From NCBI RefSeq assembly GCF_018991925.1, contig NW_024735503.1, forward strand, positions 4,756,762-4,820,761: DNA of 64,000 nucleotides, written 5' to 3'. Positions 45,719 through 56,267 of this stretch are shown here, piece by piece. Within the stretch, counting starts at the first letter, position 1, and every line of letters starts with the position of its first letter. This DNA comes from Homarus americanus (taxonomy: Eukaryota; Arthropoda; Malacostraca; Decapoda; Nephropidae). Made by a program: the position numbers and the translations under genes. The notes under the pieces are model-generated. The model was not told the origin of the DNA. It made no database searches and saw only the letters and a list, made by a program, of their open reading frames with translations.

Positions 45719-47179
45719 ATTCCCTCTTACCTCCCTGAGCCTGACGGTGTTTGCGTGGCGTAGTAGTAGCTGATGGACAAGCAACAGTCTAGTGTGTTAT
45801 GATGAAGTCTTCCCTCACTTGGTAATACTAAACCTTTTATTATAATGAAAGAACATAGTTATTTTTAGAAGTTCCGTTGCAGATTTATTCATTACTTTCT
45901 GTTATAATTTTTTTTATTCTAGTTCTTGTTTACATATAATTTTGTGTATTCCATTATATCTGCATTTCATCTGTTATATACCAACTTCCACACATCACAA
46001 TACACATTTGATCAGTTAATCAGAGGAAACTAACTTATCGCGTCGTGTAGTATCCAGACAGAGTGGTGAAACATGTTATCGTGAAGGTATTTTTATTACA
46101 AGTTAAGAGAGGCGAAGACGAAGGTCGTTGTGAGTGTAGATAACACCAAACCTACTACGCACTTTGTCCAAGCTGTGATAACGCTGCGTCTGTTGATGTG
46201 GGAAAAATGTTAAGCTAACGAGTGGTGGAGGTATATCGCTATTATCTAAGACGATTGATTAATATAGCATTGTTATTGTTCGTCTTTGTGAGATAGTTCA
46301 GGGTATATTGGGAGCTCATTAGACCTATTCCTGGGGTAAATAATTTGTCAACCAAGTAATAAATCCTAATAAGTGAAACCATTTGTCTCATTTAGTTAAC
46401 GTATTTAGGTAGGTAAAGCCGTTATACTAGAGTAGCTGATGTTTGTGCGGTAGTAGTACGTTTTGATGTGGTGTTAACGACAGCATGTGGAAAACATTGT
46501 AGTACTCGGCCTCATTATATGTATGTAGGTTTAGTTTACTCGGCCACCGCTGGAGTGTTATGATGGATACGCCGTGTTTGGGTTTAGCTTGACGGCAATG
46601 GTACATAACGCGTCCTGTTTATCCCCGGGTTATGATCGTCCGAATAAAGAGGGTTTTTTTTTATCATTTTGTAAGAATATCGTAGTTTTTGTAATATCAC
46701 ACGTAGTTGATTGTGTAGTTTGGAAATATCACTCGTTGGTTTTGTAGAAGGTATATTGTGGCTTGTTGATCGAGAATGTAACTTTACGGTTGTGTAGTCT
46801 ATCCCTCAGTAGCTAGTCACAGTAATTGGTAGAATGATGTTGTTGATCATATTACAGTATAAGTTTAAATGAAAGAAAACTCTACAAGTTGACTTAATTT
46901 ACCTATGGATGACTTTGGCCAAACTTTGTACTGGAAAAAATGTAGTTATTCTTAAACAGTTCCGTTAGACCCAACTATGACTTTTTTTCAACTCCAGTAT
47001 TGGCTAACTTTACAGTACTTAAGTTTTTTGGGAAAACAGTTTTGAACTCTTGTGTACATTTTTTTTTACAGCAACTTTCTACGTCATTAGTTCATTACAG
47101 TACTGTATGTTTATGAGCGGCCAGCGCAAGTGTTGCCAGATGCTGACAACACATTGACGTTCTCGACTGTTATTCCTCT
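45719..47179. other. Single-copy, AT-rich stretch, no gene recognised
   Basis: Intron- or intergenic-like sequence without recognisable repeats or exons. Confidence 0.5.
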
Positions 47180-47185
47180 TATAAA
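47180..47185 (+). promoter_or_regulatory. TATA-like box upstream of the 47.3-kb exon
   Basis: CTCTTATAAAGTTCC contains a good TATAAA about 150 bases before an in-frame ATG at 47330. If used, transcription would begin near 47210. The evidence is positional only. Confidence 0.25.
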
Positions 47186-47272
47186 GTTCCCCGTTGGCTG
47201 GGTTGGTGAGTGTGTCCCCTACTGTTACTGTCACCCCTCCCATATACCGTTTTCTCTCACACTGACCGGCAG

Positions 47273-47383
47273 GTGCGGGAGGTTGCCTGTTGCTTGGTGA
47301 GCACAGCCCTGACCTCCGCCTCGTCCTTCATGGAGGACTCCCAGGATGGCAGTGACCACCCCGGGCCCACCGAGTCCTTCAGG
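47273..47383 (+). CDS. Candidate coding exon C, phase 0-0, or first exon from ATG 47330
   Basis: A 111-bp open segment between a clear acceptor (TCTCACACTGACCGGCAG ending 47272) and a weaker donor (TTCAGG|GTTTGT). It gives exactly 37 codons in phase 0: VREVACCLVSTALTSASS, then FMEDSQDGSDHPGPTESFR. GC content and codon composition rise relative to the flanks. Two readings are possible. It may be an internal symmetric cassette like exons A and B. Or it may be a 5' exon with translation starting at the in-frame ATG at 47330 (CTTCATGG context), giving an acidic 18-residue start MEDSQDGSDHPGPTESFR behind the TATA-like box at 47180. The product is not recognised. Confidence 0.42.
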
Positions 47384-47495
47384 GTTTGTTAGCAGTTAAA
47401 TTCATATCACATACTCCCCACTGGTTCACCTCTCAGTTCAAGAATCATCCAAACACCTCACCGGCTTATTCGTAAAGTTTGTTTTGCGTGAACAT

Positions 47496-47602
47496 TAGGC
47501 ACCTTAGCTCATGTCACCTGGTGATTAAACACCCTAACAATAACCTAACCTAACCCCCAGTTAGCGTTAGGATGATTAATCTTGTGGACGCAGCTGGTGT
47601 AC
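47496..47602. repeat. Foldback (hairpin) repeat, copy 7
   Basis: TTAGCTCATGTCACCTGGTG and ATTAAACACCCTAAC on the left pair with GTTAGCGTTAGGATGATTAA on the right. The centre is CCTAACCTAACCCCC. Confidence 0.62.
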
Positions 47603-47774
47603 CTATTCTTCACGTAATTCATTTATTTTGTGAGAATCCAGATTTTACCCACTTATATTGCTGCAGCGAGAAGCTTGTATACATTTGGCTTATTTTTGAT
47701 ATGTATACTTATAGAATACATGGCATGATGACAGTAATTTATCAAGCTTAGGAGGAACTATGCATGAAGAGGTT

Positions 47775-47868
47775 TATACATACAGGGTCACTGAAAATTA
47801 ATGCCCAGATTTTAAATGATAATATATTAAAATCTGAGTACTCTTTTTCGGTGACCCTGTATGTATAC
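47775..47868. mobile_element. 94-bp palindromic MITE, mariner-like ends
   Basis: The outer inverted repeats TATACATACAGGGTCACTGA and TCGGTGACCCTGTATGTATA are near-perfect. The interior CAGATTTTAAATGAT / ATATTAAAATCTG is also self-complementary, so the whole element is one hairpin. CAGGGT ends flanked by TA fit Tc1/mariner-type terminal repeats. No transposase is encoded, so it would be non-autonomous. Confidence 0.78.
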
Positions 47869-49306
47869 TATGTATGGCCTAGTTTACAAATGCATTATAT
47901 TATCCCTGCCATTCCACCGCCCCCCCCCCCTCTCCCCCCACCCTCCCCACTCACTAAAACCACTTAAATTTACTCACTGGCAACCCTCTTTAATACTTTT
48001 TTCTTTGCATTGTGGTAAATTTTGCAGTTAGTTTTTCAACCACAATCTGGATATTCCCCTATTTTAGAAACCTGATATAACCCCCCCCCCAGTTCCTTAA
48101 GAGTTGAGTGATGGGAGTAACGCGTGTTGATGTTCCATATAACAAGTAACAGTTTAATACGTAGTTACGGAACACAGGATGTAAGAGAGTTGTTAGAAAT
48201 GGTAAATGTATTTCATTTGTTTATTTCTTCCTTGATTTATGGCCTTTTAACTCCGAGTCCATTTCTTAAAGACTTAGGACGAGAGAAAACGATAAAAAGT
48301 TAGAATGTGTTTGCTAATTAATTTAAGTTTTGTAATTATTATTTATAAGAATGGATTTTTTTGGGTACAAGTTTTATTCACTTTTAGAAGGACGGAAATT
48401 TGTTTTCTTATGTTTTATTGAGTTTATCCACAAATATAAGAACTGGATGAAATAAGGTTATATGGGTGAGGAGATTGACCGTTGCAACACACCCAACACT
48501 ACGCTCGGTATGCACACTGGTTATAACTACACGAGTCTGTATATTAGAAGTATGCTACTGACTACTGATGTTATGAGCACCGTAGGTTATGCAGTGTACC
48601 TCTTAAGTTAAAAAAAAATTCACTATTCACCCCACGTTTTAAATAATAATGCCTGCAGTTATATACTTCACTTCGTCTGTATGTATGTATGTTCATCTGT
48701 TTTTGTAAATCAGTGGAAGCTTTGTAAGTTTTATTATCATGGTATGTGGATTAATTTTGACTTGTAAGTATTGATGAATGAACTAACTATAGCATTTGTC
48801 TTTGTCTTACATTTGTTTACACTTCAAGGGCGCCACTAGGTGAACTAAGTCAGGGCAGGAGAGTAAACACAGACTCAAATGCAATCCGCAATTTAGTGTC
48901 GGCGTTATTCTGGCGTCTCGCTGCTTGGAGAGACTAAATATTGTAAAGTACATCATTAAAGAAATTTTGGCCGGATACCGTGTTTCCTGTAGTTTGGTTA
49001 GCATCTGTAACTACGTGTGGTGTATCGGGGTGAAATTTCTTGTGGGGTGGTGTTGTGTACGTAGGGGTAGATGTGGTCGTTTATTCTCCAAAGATAGCCG
49101 CTAGGGACAGGTTGATTATGATGAGGCTCTGAAGTTTCTCGTTAGTATTTCAAAGTTGGTTTTTTTTCTGGGATTCTGGTTTAATTTGAGTATATATATT
49201 TGTTTTTTAATATTCTAAGATTGTTATTTGCGATGGTGGGTCAAGAAGTGTATTTAATGGTTATCTAATTTAAAAAGAACTTCCATTGAACGATGTTACG
49301 ATGGCA
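47869..49306. other. AT-rich stretch, no gene recognised
   Basis: Contains a C-rich low-complexity run (47918-47950) and otherwise single-copy, intron-like sequence. No supported exon. Confidence 0.5.
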
Positions 49307-49425
49307 CTCGGCTCTACCAAACGTGATGTTAAAATAGACATGAACCTAGTTTAAATTCTGTACATGATCAGTACTTCGTCAATTCGGCGCCCGGGCTCAT
49401 TAATTCTGCCTCACATACTGCCTTG
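49307..49425 (+). repeat. 119-bp direct repeat, left copy
   Basis: It begins CTCGGCTCTACCAAACGTGA and ends CACATACTGCCTTG. It matches the right copy at 50321-50439 with only about two substitutions at an offset of 1014 bp. It contains TTCGGCGCCCGGGCTC, which loosely recalls a retroelement primer-binding sequence. Confidence 0.93.
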
Positions 49426-50320
49426 TAATGAGTGATTGTCAGACCAAACCTTACAGCCCAGAATTATGCCGCATATAACAGCAAGAGCACTGCAGACCTC
49501 GTGGTACCACCACATTCCGGGTTGACACACCTCAGGTCGACCCAAGGGACTTGACCTCGCCCGCTAATGACGTGAGGCGGGTGACCTACAACCGCACCTA
49601 GCCAAGACACCTGGCCAGGACCACACCTGCACACGGCTATCTAGATCAAACCAGTTTAGTGTTAATTGTTAGAGGTCAAAAGCCGGCTGGGCCGACCCCA
49701 TATAAAGGCCCTACAGTCCCGTCCACGGGCATTCGATTACGATTATCATTCTGATCCTGGTCATACTGATTCTCATTCTGGTTGCTGTCATCTCTCTCCC
49801 GTTCGGGTCGTCACTCGGTTCACTAAGCAGAGTCACGCACGTCCCCTCCCCAGGTCGGGAGGGAGACCTCCCGACCAGACCACAGCATCGCCAGCTAAGC
49901 AGACTCTCCCATAGGAGGCAGCCCAGCCAGCACTCACTGGGCCTACGTCAGGGTACACGTGAGTCTTGTCAGAACGTCCTAGGGTGAGTTACCTACTGTG
50001 GGAAGTGTATTCATTCCGGTGTGTCCGAGAGTCAGTGTCAAGTAACGTAAAGCATAATGTGTTAGTACCCCGATATAATAGTGATATTAATGTGTCCATG
50101 TCATTGAGTGAAGTAATAAATAGTTGTATCAAGAGGTGTTTAACAAGTTGTCCCTTTAAGAAGTGATATACGTGTATTGACATACGAGATAAGATAAGGT
50201 AGTGACGCTGTGCAAATAACATCCAGGCCACGCTACCAAGTTTCCTATCTTTACATTCCTACTCTCTATACTTCCTACTTATATATATCTTCCTCTTCTC
50301 TCATTGAGTTTTGTCCCATT
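49426..50320 (+). mobile_element. Possible LTR-type promoter segment between direct repeats
   Basis: It holds a TATA-like box (CCCCATATAAAGGCCC near 49698) and, about 420 bases later, AATAAA (GAAGTAATAAATAGTTG near 50122). This order resembles the U3-R-U5 layout of an LTR. The segment lies between two 119-bp direct repeats. No gag or pol frame is present, and I could not fix TG...CA ends or a target duplication. Solo LTR or internally deleted element is inference; another composite repeat is possible. Confidence 0.35.
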
Positions 50321-50439
50321 CTCGGCTCTACCAAACGTGATGTTAAAATAGACATGAACCTAGTTTAAATTCTGTACATGATCAGTCCTTCGTCAATTCG
50401 GCGCCTGGGCTCATTAATTCTGCCTCACATACTGCCTTG
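50321..50439 (+). repeat. 119-bp direct repeat, right copy
   Basis: The second copy of the 49307-49425 repeat. The two differences seen are CAGTCCTTCG for CAGTACTTCG and GCGCCTGGG for GCGCCCGGG. The flanking bases differ on both sides. Confidence 0.93.
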
Positions 50440-50864
50440 ATAATCGAAGCCCAGGTAATTGCAATTCTGGTGCTCCGTGCAAGAAGGGCCAGTGTCTAGG
50501 AAACGTATTATTTAACAAGAGATGGAAATAGATTTGAATTAAAGTGAAGCACAACTTGACATTTTCTGTGTAATTGTGGGCAAACCATTAGTGGATATTG
50601 CAAATTTCACGTATCCCTCACTCACACACACACACACGCACCTTAATGGTCATGTTGTGATGGGCTCGGGCCACAGTGATGTACTTCCACTGTACAACTA
50701 CTATCAGTACGACATATTATACTTTAGCTACTTAACAGTGACAGGCGCCTCAAATGAGCTCTGCGATATGGTTGTCCCGAGTTAGTTGAAGGTGTTGAGT
50801 TGATTAGGTTATGTTGAGGTAAGTTAGGTTATCTGGTCCTGTAATACATACTACAGTAGAACAG
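50440..50864. other. Single-copy stretch, no gene recognised
   Basis: Sequence between the direct repeat and the LINE fragment, with a short CA run at 50621-50636. Confidence 0.45.
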
Positions 50865-52360
50865 AAATCGTGTTGAAAGAGCGTAGGGAACAGATTAGCG
50901 GACCCCTCGTAAATTTATTGACAAAATCATTAGACACCGGAGTTGTGCCAGACTTGTGGAAAAAGGCAAATGTAGTACCCATATTCAAAAAGGGAGACAG
51001 AGCATCAGCGTCAAATTACCGGCCGATCAGTTTGACGTCAGTAGTGGGGAAATTTCTTGAATCAATTATAGCAGATAGCACCCGATCGCATTTAGAGAAA
51101 AGCAAATTAATCTACGACTCTCAACATGGGTTTACAAAGGGAAAATCTTGTCTAATAAATCTGCTGACATTTTTTAGGAAAGTCTTCGAGGTAGTAGATG
51201 ATGACGAAAATTACGATGTTATTTACTTAGACTTTAGCAAAGCATTTGACAGAGTACCGCATCAGAGGCTTCTAAGAAAAATTAAGGCTCATGGTATCGA
51301 GGGGAAAGTTTTAAACTGGATACAATCATGGCTCACCGATAGAATGCAGAGGGTCAGCGTAGATGGTGTTAAATCTGAGTGGGGCCGTGTAACCAGTGGG
51401 GTTCCCCAGGGGTCAGTACTAGGCCCACTCTTGTACATAATCTACATAAACGATCTAGATACTGGGATCAGCAGTGACATAAGCAAGTTTGCGGATGACA
51501 CCAAAATAGGGCGGCAGATTAATTCAGGGCAGGATGCAAATGCATTACAGGAGGATCTAAATAAACTGCAGGGGTGGTCTGAAAAATGGCAAATTAAATT
51601 CAACACCAGCAAGTGCAGCGTATTTAATATTGGAAGAACAAATACTGTCATTGTATACAGCCTTAACAACATCAGCCTAGAGAAGTCGACTTGTGAAAGA
51701 GACCTGGGGGTACTTGTAAGCCCGGACCTACGGCCTAGAAAACTGCATTAATGTTCGAAATAAGGCAAACAGAGTATTGGGTTTTATCTCTAGAAGTGTA
51801 AGTAATAAGAGTACAGAGGTCTTATCGCAACTATATCTTGCGCTAGTCAGGCCGCATCTCGCTTATGCGGTTCAGTTCTGGTGCCCTTATTATAGAATGG
51901 ATATCATTTCACTAGAGTCGGTGCAGCGAAGAATGACGAAAACGATTCCGGGACTTAGAAACCTTCCATATCAGGATAGGTTAAAGAAACTATACTTGCA
52001 TTCCCTAGAAAGACGAAGAGTGCGGGGAGATATGATAAAAGTATTCAAGTGGGTGAAAGGAATCAATAAAGGAGATAAAGTTCTTATATTATCCGAGCAG
52101 GATAGGACTCGGAACAACGGATTTAAGTTGGATAAGTTTAGGTTTAGGAGGGAGATAGGAAGGAACTGGTTTACAAATAGGGTGGTGGACGAGTGGAACA
52201 AGCTTAGCAACTTTGTAGTAAGTGCTGGAACGCTGGAAAGTTTCAAAAGGAGGCTGGATATATTCATGGATGATAGAGAGTGGTAGTAACTCTCGACAGG
52301 AGCTGCCATGCACAGGTCAACCTGCCTATTGCAGACTCCTTATTTTCTTATGTTCTTATG
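50865..52360 (+). mobile_element. CR1/Jockey-superfamily LINE, 5'-truncated, frameshifted (copy 1)
   Basis: The remnant of a non-LTR retrotransposon reverse transcriptase, which copies element RNA into the genome at nicked target DNA. The frame from about 50870 shows motifs in the expected order: NYRPISLTS, HGFTKGKS, the catalytic YLDFSKAFDRVPH (about 51225-51262), GVPQGSVLGPLL (about 51400) and SKFADDTKI with the FADD catalytic pair (51488-51499). A 2-base deletion near 51744, visible by comparison with copies 2 and 3, shifts the frame. The thumb and C-terminal part continues in another frame to a stop at 52286. The endonuclease and 5' end are missing. The 3' end has two TTCTTATG 8-mers, a CR1-like tail. 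It is inactive. Confidence 0.9.
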
Positions 52361-52966
52361 TGTTGGTGTACTGACTGGACTTTGTGTTGCGGCTTACGTC
52401 TGCATGGGTGTGGGTGTAGAGGGTGTGGGTTGTAGAGGGCGTGGGTTATAGAGGACGTGGGTTATAGAGGGCGCGGGTTGTACCTTTCGAGTCTCACTGC
52501 CCCCCCCCCCCTTGGCACCGAGTGTTATGGCGGAGGTTGTGTTAAAGGCAATATGTGTCGTGTGAGTGTGGACACTGGCCCCAACACCGCCGCAGGTGAC
52601 GACGTGCCCCTCCCCACACACACACCCCATTGTGTCGACGTGTGTTGGATGTTGAGGGGAGGGGGGGGGGGTCTCCCACTGCCGTTGCCATATACAAACA
52701 AACTTTACAACTAGTGGTATGTTCTGTGTACACGCCTCCCCCACCCTGCCATGTTATGAAAAAACGTAAAACTATTGAAGACAAATAAATTGATTCATTT
52801 GGTCGTTATTGTCTCTAAATTTCAGCTTCCTTCATGATACATCGGCCGGACATATAACCAACAAGACCCGTGATAAACAAACGGAGTAAGAACTGAGCTC
52901 CTCACTGGAGTTTCTCGCGGCATTTGGAGACAGGAGTGAGGGAGGGGCCGAGTGCAAAAAAAAGTG
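52361..52966. other. Spacer between inverted LINE copies
   Basis: Includes GTGGGTTATAGAGG-type short tandem repeats at 52400-52480, C and G homopolymer runs, and no supported exon. Confidence 0.5.
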
Positions 52967-53727
52967 CCTGTGCATGGCAGCTCCTGTCGAGAGTTACTAC
53001 CACTCTCTATCACCCATGAATCTATCTAGCCTCCTTTTGAAACTTTCAAGAGTTCCCGCACTTACTACAAGTTGCTAAGCTTGTTCCACTCGTCCACCAC
53101 CCTATTTGTGAACCAGTTTCTTCCTATCTCCCTCCTAAACCTAAACTTATCCAACTTGAATCCGTTGCTCCGAGTCCTATCCTGCTCGGATATTATAAGA
53201 ACTTTATCTATATCCCCTTTATTGATTCCTTTCACCCACTTAAATACTTCCATCATATCTCCCCGCACTCTTCGTCTTTCTAGGGAATGCAAGTTAAGTT
53301 TCTTTAACCTATCCTGATATGGAAGGTTTCTAAGTCTCGGAATCATTTTCGTCATTCTTCGCTGCACCGACTCTAGTGAATTTATATCCATTCTATAATA
53401 GGGGCACCAGAACTGAACCGCATAATCGAGGTGTGGCCTGACTAGCGCAAGATATAGTTGCAATAAGACCTCTGCACTCTTGTTACTTACACTTCTAGAT
53501 ATAAAACCCAATACTCTGTTTGCCTTATTTCGAACATTAACGCACTGTTTTCTAGGCCGTAGGTCCGGGCTTACAAGTACCCCTAGGTCTCTTTCACAAG
53601 TCGACTTCTCTAGGTTGATGTTGTTAAGGCTGTATACATTATAAGTATTTGTTCTTCCACATAAGCACGCTGCACTGTTTAAAAGAATTTAATTTGCCAT
53701 TTTTCAGACCAAATTCCTGCAGTGTTG
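52967..53727 (-). mobile_element. CR1/Jockey-superfamily LINE 3' fragment (copy 2, inverted)
   Basis: The minus-strand counterpart of the C-terminal half of copy 1. It includes GFISRSVSNKS, RPHLDYAVQFWCPYYRMD, RRVRGDM and FKWVKGINKGD. It keeps the CAGTGCG bases that copy 1 has lost near its frameshift. It is truncated upstream near the position just after FADD. Its 3' end stops at GAGCTGCCATGCACAGG, without the TTCTTATG tail. It lies about 0.6 kb from copy 1, in opposite orientation and tail to tail. Confidence 0.9.
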
Positions 53728-54949
53728 GAATTCTATTAGTTGATGGTGACTGTTTTTCTTCATTTTGTGTGTGTGTGTGGGGAGGGAGAATTTGCTGTTT
53801 TATTTGTTTACATCTTATGATGTTGTTAGTGAATATTTTTCGGCGGTGGGTTTTGCTGGGTGGAGAGGAACCCTACTTGTCATGAGCTCACACCACGGAC
53901 ACAACCAAGGCACTGTAGAGGTGCGTGAGGGAGAGGCTAAGGACCCCGCCATCCTGCGGAAGTCCTGCCGTAAGATGCGCGCCAATTCTGGAGGACGACA
54001 ATTGGCCAGACATTACGCACCGGAATTGCTCTCCAATTTACTCTTGGGAACAAGTCGACGTCCGATCCAGAGCGTGACTTTGTTCTGTCCTTACACGAAC
54101 ATGTTGCCGTCAGCACCTAACTTCCTGTGTTGTGCGTTCGCGACACCCGAGGCTGGAGAAGTGGCTGGTGGAGGATCTAAACCTGCATGTGTGATCTTAG
54201 CATTTGTTTTCCTTTCCACTGGGCATAATATTTTGGCCACTCATCAAAGTGTTCTGTTCACTCTTACGGGCCGCACCATCTCAATATGTAATATTACACT
54301 AATAAGCATTTTGCTCTTATTAAACGCTACTTAATATGAGCAAAACGTTGACATTGGGTAGTGAGAGACGCAGACATTTTATTGTTTCAGGTGTGTGTGT
54401 GTGTACAGGTGCCGTGAGGTGGCCGCAACATTTCCCTCGTCTCATATATCATTTGATTGAAGTGAACTGGGGTTATGGCGGGACAATAACATTTACTGGG
54501 ACATAAACCTTTTTCACGTCCACAAAAAATCATATTATTATTACCTGTTTTAAATTAACCCCGAAAATATATTATGATATTCTTCTCATTTAACGGTAAT
54601 ATTAACGTTTGTTTACATTAACCACCATAATAATGTAATATTTTTTACCCGTCACCGTCCACCGTGGGAACTGTGGTCTCAAGTCTCACCATTAAAGTAT
54701 TTCTTGATGACATACACACATGAGGAGTGTTGACAAATTGGCCTCTTCTCCTTCTTCTTCCTTCTTTTCCTTTATAATCTGTTCGTACTTGTTTTTTGTC
54801 CTTCTTCCTGATTCTTCCTTCCTTTCCTTTATACTCCATTCGTACTTGTCATTAAAGATGTATATGTCCTTGTTTCCTCTTGTTTGACCTGACCTTTTCT
54901 TGCGTGTCCCAATTTTTTGTCTGGTATGTCCTGCATGTCTTAGTCTCGT
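53728..54949. other. Stretch with one ATG-started open frame, otherwise unannotated
   Basis: GC rises around 53860-54190 where the open frame listed separately lies. The remainder to 54949 is AT-rich, with TTCCTTTCCT-type pyrimidine strings at 54740-54840. Confidence 0.4.
53882..54334 (+). CDS. Unsupported 150-codon open frame or short 5' exon
   Basis: The longest ATG-started frame in the window not explained by a repeat or LINE. It starts MSSHHGHNQGTVE, has a basic middle (RKSCRKMRANSGGRQLARHY) and a hydrophobic C-terminal part. At 53920 the sequence GTAGAG|GTGCGTGAG could be a donor, giving a 39-bp phase-0 first exon encoding only the first 13 residues. The ATG context is poor (TGTCATGA). 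No homology is recognised. A random open frame is the most likely explanation. Confidence 0.15.
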   Translation: MSSHHGHNQGTVEVREGEAKDPAILRKSCRKMRANSGGRQLARHYAPELLSNLLLGTSRRPIQSVTLFCPYTNMLPSAPNFLCCAFATPEAGEVAGGGSKPACVILAFVFLSTGHNILATHQSVLFTLTGRTISICNITLISILLLLNAT

Positions 54950-55019
54950 TTGGTGTGTGTGTTTATCTTGCATGGAATGTCTAAATCTCGTTTGATGTTC
55001 TGTTGTTTAGATAATGTCT

Positions 55020-55690
55020 TCTTACCAGGTCCCTGTATGTCCTTCCTTCACGTCACCCTGTATGTCCTTCACGTCAACCTGTATGTCCTTCCTTCACGTC
55101 ACCCTGTATGTCCTTCACGTCACCCTGTATGTCCTTCACGTCAACCTGTATGTCCTTCCTTCACGTCACCCTGTATGTCCTTCACGTCACCCTGTATGTC
55201 CCCACGTCAACCCAGCGTCCTTTCCTTCACGTCACCTCTGTATGTCCTTCCTTCCACGTCACTCTCCTGTATGTCCTTCACGTCAACCTGTATGTCCTTC
55301 CTTAACGTCACCCTGTATGTCCTTCTACGTCAACCTGTATGTCCTCTTCAGTCACCCTGTATGTCCTTCCTTCACGTCACCCTGTATGTCCTTCACGTCA
55401 ACCTGTATGTCCTTCCCTAATGCCGCCCTGTATGTCCTTCACGTCAACCTTGTATGTCCTTCCTTCACGTCACCCTGTATGTCCTTCACGTCACCCTGTA
55501 TGTCCTTCCTTCACGTCACCCTGTATGTCCTTCACGTCACCCTGTATGTCCTTCTTCTTTCACGTCACCCTGTATGTCCTTCACGTCACCCTGTATGTCC
55601 TTCCTTCACGTCACCCTGTATGTCCTTCCTTAACGTCACCCTGTATGTCCTTCACGTCACCCTGTATGTCCTTCCTTCACGTCACGCTAG
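55020..55690 (+). repeat. Pyrimidine-rich minisatellite, 21- and 25-bp units
   Basis: Tandem units alternate between TGTATGTCCTTCACGTCACC (21 bp with the next C) and a longer form with TTCCTTCACG, plus CGTCAACC variants. Open frames of up to about 250 codons (Cys/Pro/Ser/Met-rich) arise from the repeat and are rejected as genes. Confidence 0.93.
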
Positions 55691-56095
55691 TCCTCCCGAG
55701 ACTAATCCTCCCATCCTCACTACCGCATCAAGACCCCCCCCTCACGTAGGACTCGGGGTCAATAAGCACTGTGTCTAAATAGGTTTCCTTGGGGAAGAGG
55801 ACCTCTCATTTAATCTTCCTTTCTGCCGCCGTGAGAACCATCTTGCACCACACTTCCGCTGCTGGGGGAGTGAGGGTGCCTGGGGGTCTTCCTACCAAGG
55901 TCAAGATGGTTGCTGGGGTTTGATGGGGGGTATCCGGTGGCGGAGACGGGTCTGCTGAGTGAGGTTATGATGGTTGATGGGGTGGTGGGTGTGACTTGAA
56001 GGGGGGGAGGGGAGGTGAAGGGAAAGGGAAAGTAAATTATCACTTATCAATCACATTATAGTCGTGCAGGTGTCTTGTTGACGGTAGTTGTTCGG
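55691..56095. other. Single-copy stretch, no gene recognised
   Basis: Moderately GC-rich after the array. No supported splice pair or ATG-led coding frame. Confidence 0.4.
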
Positions 56096-56225
56096 GTTAC
56101 CTGTAGATTGGCCTCCCTAGTTTATTTCACCTGAAAATTAACCACCTTAACTCTACCTGAGGCGGGTAGGTTAGGTTACGTTGTTAGATTTAGATTAGGT
56201 TAACGTTAAGGTGGTTTAAGGTGAA
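56096..56225. repeat. Foldback (hairpin) repeat, copy 8
   Basis: Left TTACCTGTAGATTGGCCTCC, CTAGTTTATTTCACCTG and TTAACCACCTTAACTCTACC; right AACGTTAAGGTGGTTTAAGG. The centre holds GGTTAGGTTACG. Confidence 0.65.
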
Positions 56226-56267
56226 TGGTTAGGTTAGGTAAGTCACAAGGTGTGGTATGTGTCTTAG

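Noticed and set aside
50870..52286. An active LINE
   Set aside because: The 5' part with the endonuclease is missing and a 2-base deletion near 51744 breaks the reverse transcriptase. The other three copies carry further deletions, stops or a changed FADD site.
55014..55778. A 254-codon frame (Pro/Ser/Met/Cys-rich) that could look like an antifreeze- or mucin-like protein
   Set aside because: It coincides exactly with the 21/25-bp minisatellite, and two other frames are equally open.
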